From an uncultured Lachnospiraceae bacterium (lineage in GTDB: Bacteria; Bacillota; Clostridia; Lachnospirales; Lachnospiraceae): a DNA stretch of 6,158 nt. Made by a program: the position numbers and the translations under genes. Position 1 is the first letter of the stretch. Each line of letters opens with the position of its first letter. The stretch covers positions 1 through 6,158 of the forward strand of contig CANRJU010000172.1 of assembly GCA_947631075.1 (NCBI GenBank). The letters are read 5' to 3'. Below, piece after piece: positions 5,117 through 6,158 of the stretch. The notes below the pieces were generated by a model. That model saw nothing but the letters and a program-made list of their open reading frames with translations. It was not told where the DNA came from and did not search any database.

Positions 5117-5887
5117 ATGACCTTTACGATTCAGAACCTGGAATTTACCCTGATGGTTCTGGTGAGGATTTCATCCTTCGTGATGACGGCGCCCTTTTTC
5201 AGCATTCAGTCGGTTCCCGCGCGGGTCAAGGCGGGGGCGAGCCTTGTGATGACGCTCATGATGCTGCCGGTGCTGCCGGCGTCCACGGTCGCCTACAGCG
5301 GCGTCATCGGATATTTTGTGCTGATTCTGAAGGAAGCAGTGGTGGGGGCGACGCTGGGCCTCATGTGCCAGCTGTGCCTGTATGTGGTCAATTTCGCGGG
5401 TCAGATTATCGATATGGAAATGGGCCTGTCCATGGCGAGCATGTTCGATCCTTCGACGAGAATGCAGGTTACTGTGACAGGAAATATATATAATTACTTT
5501 GTGATGCTCCTGTTGGTGGTTACCAACATGCACTACTATGTCATACGCGCTATTTTGGATTCCTTTACCAGCTTTCCGGTGGGGCAGGCGGTGTTTCGGA
5601 CGGGACTGAAGGATATCCTGGTGGATTTTGTGGGAAATTACCTGCTCATCTCGCTCCGAATCGTCCTGCCGTTTTTCTGCTGTATGCTGATTATCAATGT
5701 GGTGCTCGGCGTGCTGTCGAAGGCGGCTCCCCAGATGAACATGTTTGTCGTGGGTATCCAGATCAAGGTGTTGGCGGGCGTGCTGGTCTTAGTGCTTCTG
5801 ATTCAGACGCTGCCCACGGTGGCGGACTTCATTTTCAATGAGATGAAGGTAGTGATCACGGAGGTCTATCACAGCTTTGCGCCGTAG
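5117..5887 (+). CDS. fliR: Flagellar export gate protein FliR
   Basis: 256 residues, normal for the family; multi-pass membrane protein that closes the FliP ring, one copy per gate. Hydrophobic segments run at about 8-30, 38-58, 62-92, 122-148, 170-202 and 210-236. Conserved features include AGQIIDMEMG (94-103), DPSTRMQ (111-117), and APQMNMFVVGIQIKVLAG (204-221), the last being a strong FliR signature. ATG 5117 follows AAGGGA (5101-5106) and GAGG (5109-5112). Another ATG at 5107 opens an out-of-frame ORF with no family resemblance. It is not fused to flhB: TAG at 5885-5887 is followed by a 28-base gap before flhB starts, although fliR-flhB fusions are known in some clostridia. Confidence 0.96.
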   Translation: MTFTIQNLEFTLMVLVRISSFVMTAPFFSIQSVPARVKAGASLVMTLMMLPVLPASTVAYSGVIGYFVLILKEAVVGATLGLMCQLCLYVVNFAGQIIDMEMGLSMASMFDPSTRMQVTVTGNIYNYFVMLLLVVTNMHYYVIRAILDSFTSFPVGQAVFRTGLKDILVDFVGNYLLISLRIVLPFFCCMLIINVVLGVLSKAAPQMNMFVVGIQIKVLAGVLVLVLLIQTLPTVADFIFNEMKVVITEVYHSFAP

Positions 5888-5903
5888 GGCGCTATTTGCA
5901 GGC

Positions 5904-5910
5904 AGGTGAG
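5904..5910 (+). promoter_or_regulatory. Ribosome binding site of flhB
   Basis: AGGTGAG lies five bases before ATG 5916. It supports this start for the cut-off flhB gene, whose protein begins MVLEYNLQFFA as FlhB proteins of related bacteria do. Confidence 0.65.
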
Positions 5911-5915
5911 ACAGA

Positions 5916-6158
5916 ATGGTATTGGAATACAATCTTCAGTTCTTTGCCAAGGACGGAGAGGGCGGTGAAAAGACAGAGGCCGCCACTCCGCGGAAACTGG
6001 AAAAGGCCAGGGAAGAAGGGCAGGTGGCCAAGAGCCAGGACCTCAACACGGCGGTCCTGCTGACAATCCTGTTTTTGAGCCTCCGGGTGTTCGGGGGCTA
6101 TATGGCAAATCGGATCTTCGGCCTCTATCGGATGTTTTACGGAAATATAACCGATTAC
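5916..6158 (+). CDS. flhB: Flagellar export switch protein FlhB, N-terminal part
   Basis: Open to the right edge, 81 codons visible out of a usual length of about 350-380. FlhB is the membrane protein that wraps the FliPQR gate and switches export from rod/hook to filament substrates after self-cleavage in its C-terminal domain; that cleavage site is beyond the window. Seen here: an N-terminal NLQFFA (6-11), then the FlhB signature EKTEAATPRKLEKAREEGQV (18-37) and AKSQDLNTA (38-46), then the start of the first membrane helix (about 47-60). A five-residue Gly/acid insertion (DGEGG, 13-17) separates the LQFFA motif from EKTE; in many Firmicutes homologues the two are almost adjacent. It follows fliR in the usual order; flhA would be expected next. 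Confidence 0.95.
   Translation, partial: MVLEYNLQFFAKDGEGGEKTEAATPRKLEKAREEGQVAKSQDLNTAVLLTILFLSLRVFGGYMANRIFGLYRMFYGNITDY

Noticed and set aside
5107..5493. Plus-strand ORF beginning at ATG 5107 just before fliR
   Set aside because: It is out of frame with fliR, and its protein is a Gly/Asp/Arg-rich frame shadow with no membrane segments.

Overview
The window is one stretch of a flagellar/chemotaxis operon read entirely on the + strand: motB (3' part), fliL, fliM, fliY, cheY, fliO, fliP, fliQ, fliR and the first 81 codons of flhB. This order, with a FliY-type switch protein in place of a short FliN and a Bacillus-like 120-residue CheY inside the operon, is typical of Firmicutes. The moderate GC content, strong GGAGG ribosome binding sites and protein details suggest a motile member of the Clostridia, probably Lachnospiraceae. 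That placement is an inference from sequence character; no species is claimed.

Layout. Bases 1-912 hold the stator segment: the peptidoglycan-binding OmpA-like domain of MotB, whose stop overlaps the start of the stator-associated protein FliL. Bases 913-1026 are the only sizeable gap. It contains a candidate extended -10 promoter and two consecutive stem-loops ahead of fliM. Bases 1027-3549 hold the switch/signal segment: FliM, FliY (two complete CheC-type phosphatase motifs plus a C-terminal FliN/SpoA domain) and CheY. Bases 3552-6158 hold the export gate: FliO, FliP, FliQ, FliR and the N-terminus of FlhB, the inner-membrane core of the flagellar type III secretion system.

How they work together. 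CheY-P binds N-terminal peptides on FliM and probably FliY at the C-ring and changes motor rotation. FliY then dephosphorylates CheY-P at the motor. MotB and FliL form and support the stator. FliO helps assemble the FliP5-FliQ4-FliR1 gate, and FlhB joins that gate and controls substrate switching. No convincing terminator, mobile element, CRISPR array, tRNA or rRNA was seen.

I found no previously undescribed system; the gene content is conventional. The points worth a second look are regulatory or structural: the fliL-fliM leader, a possible internal promoter before cheY, an EF-hand-like acidic loop and a T7 run in fliP, a 14-bp tandem duplication over the fliP stop codon, and the long Pro/Gln/Met linker of FliY.
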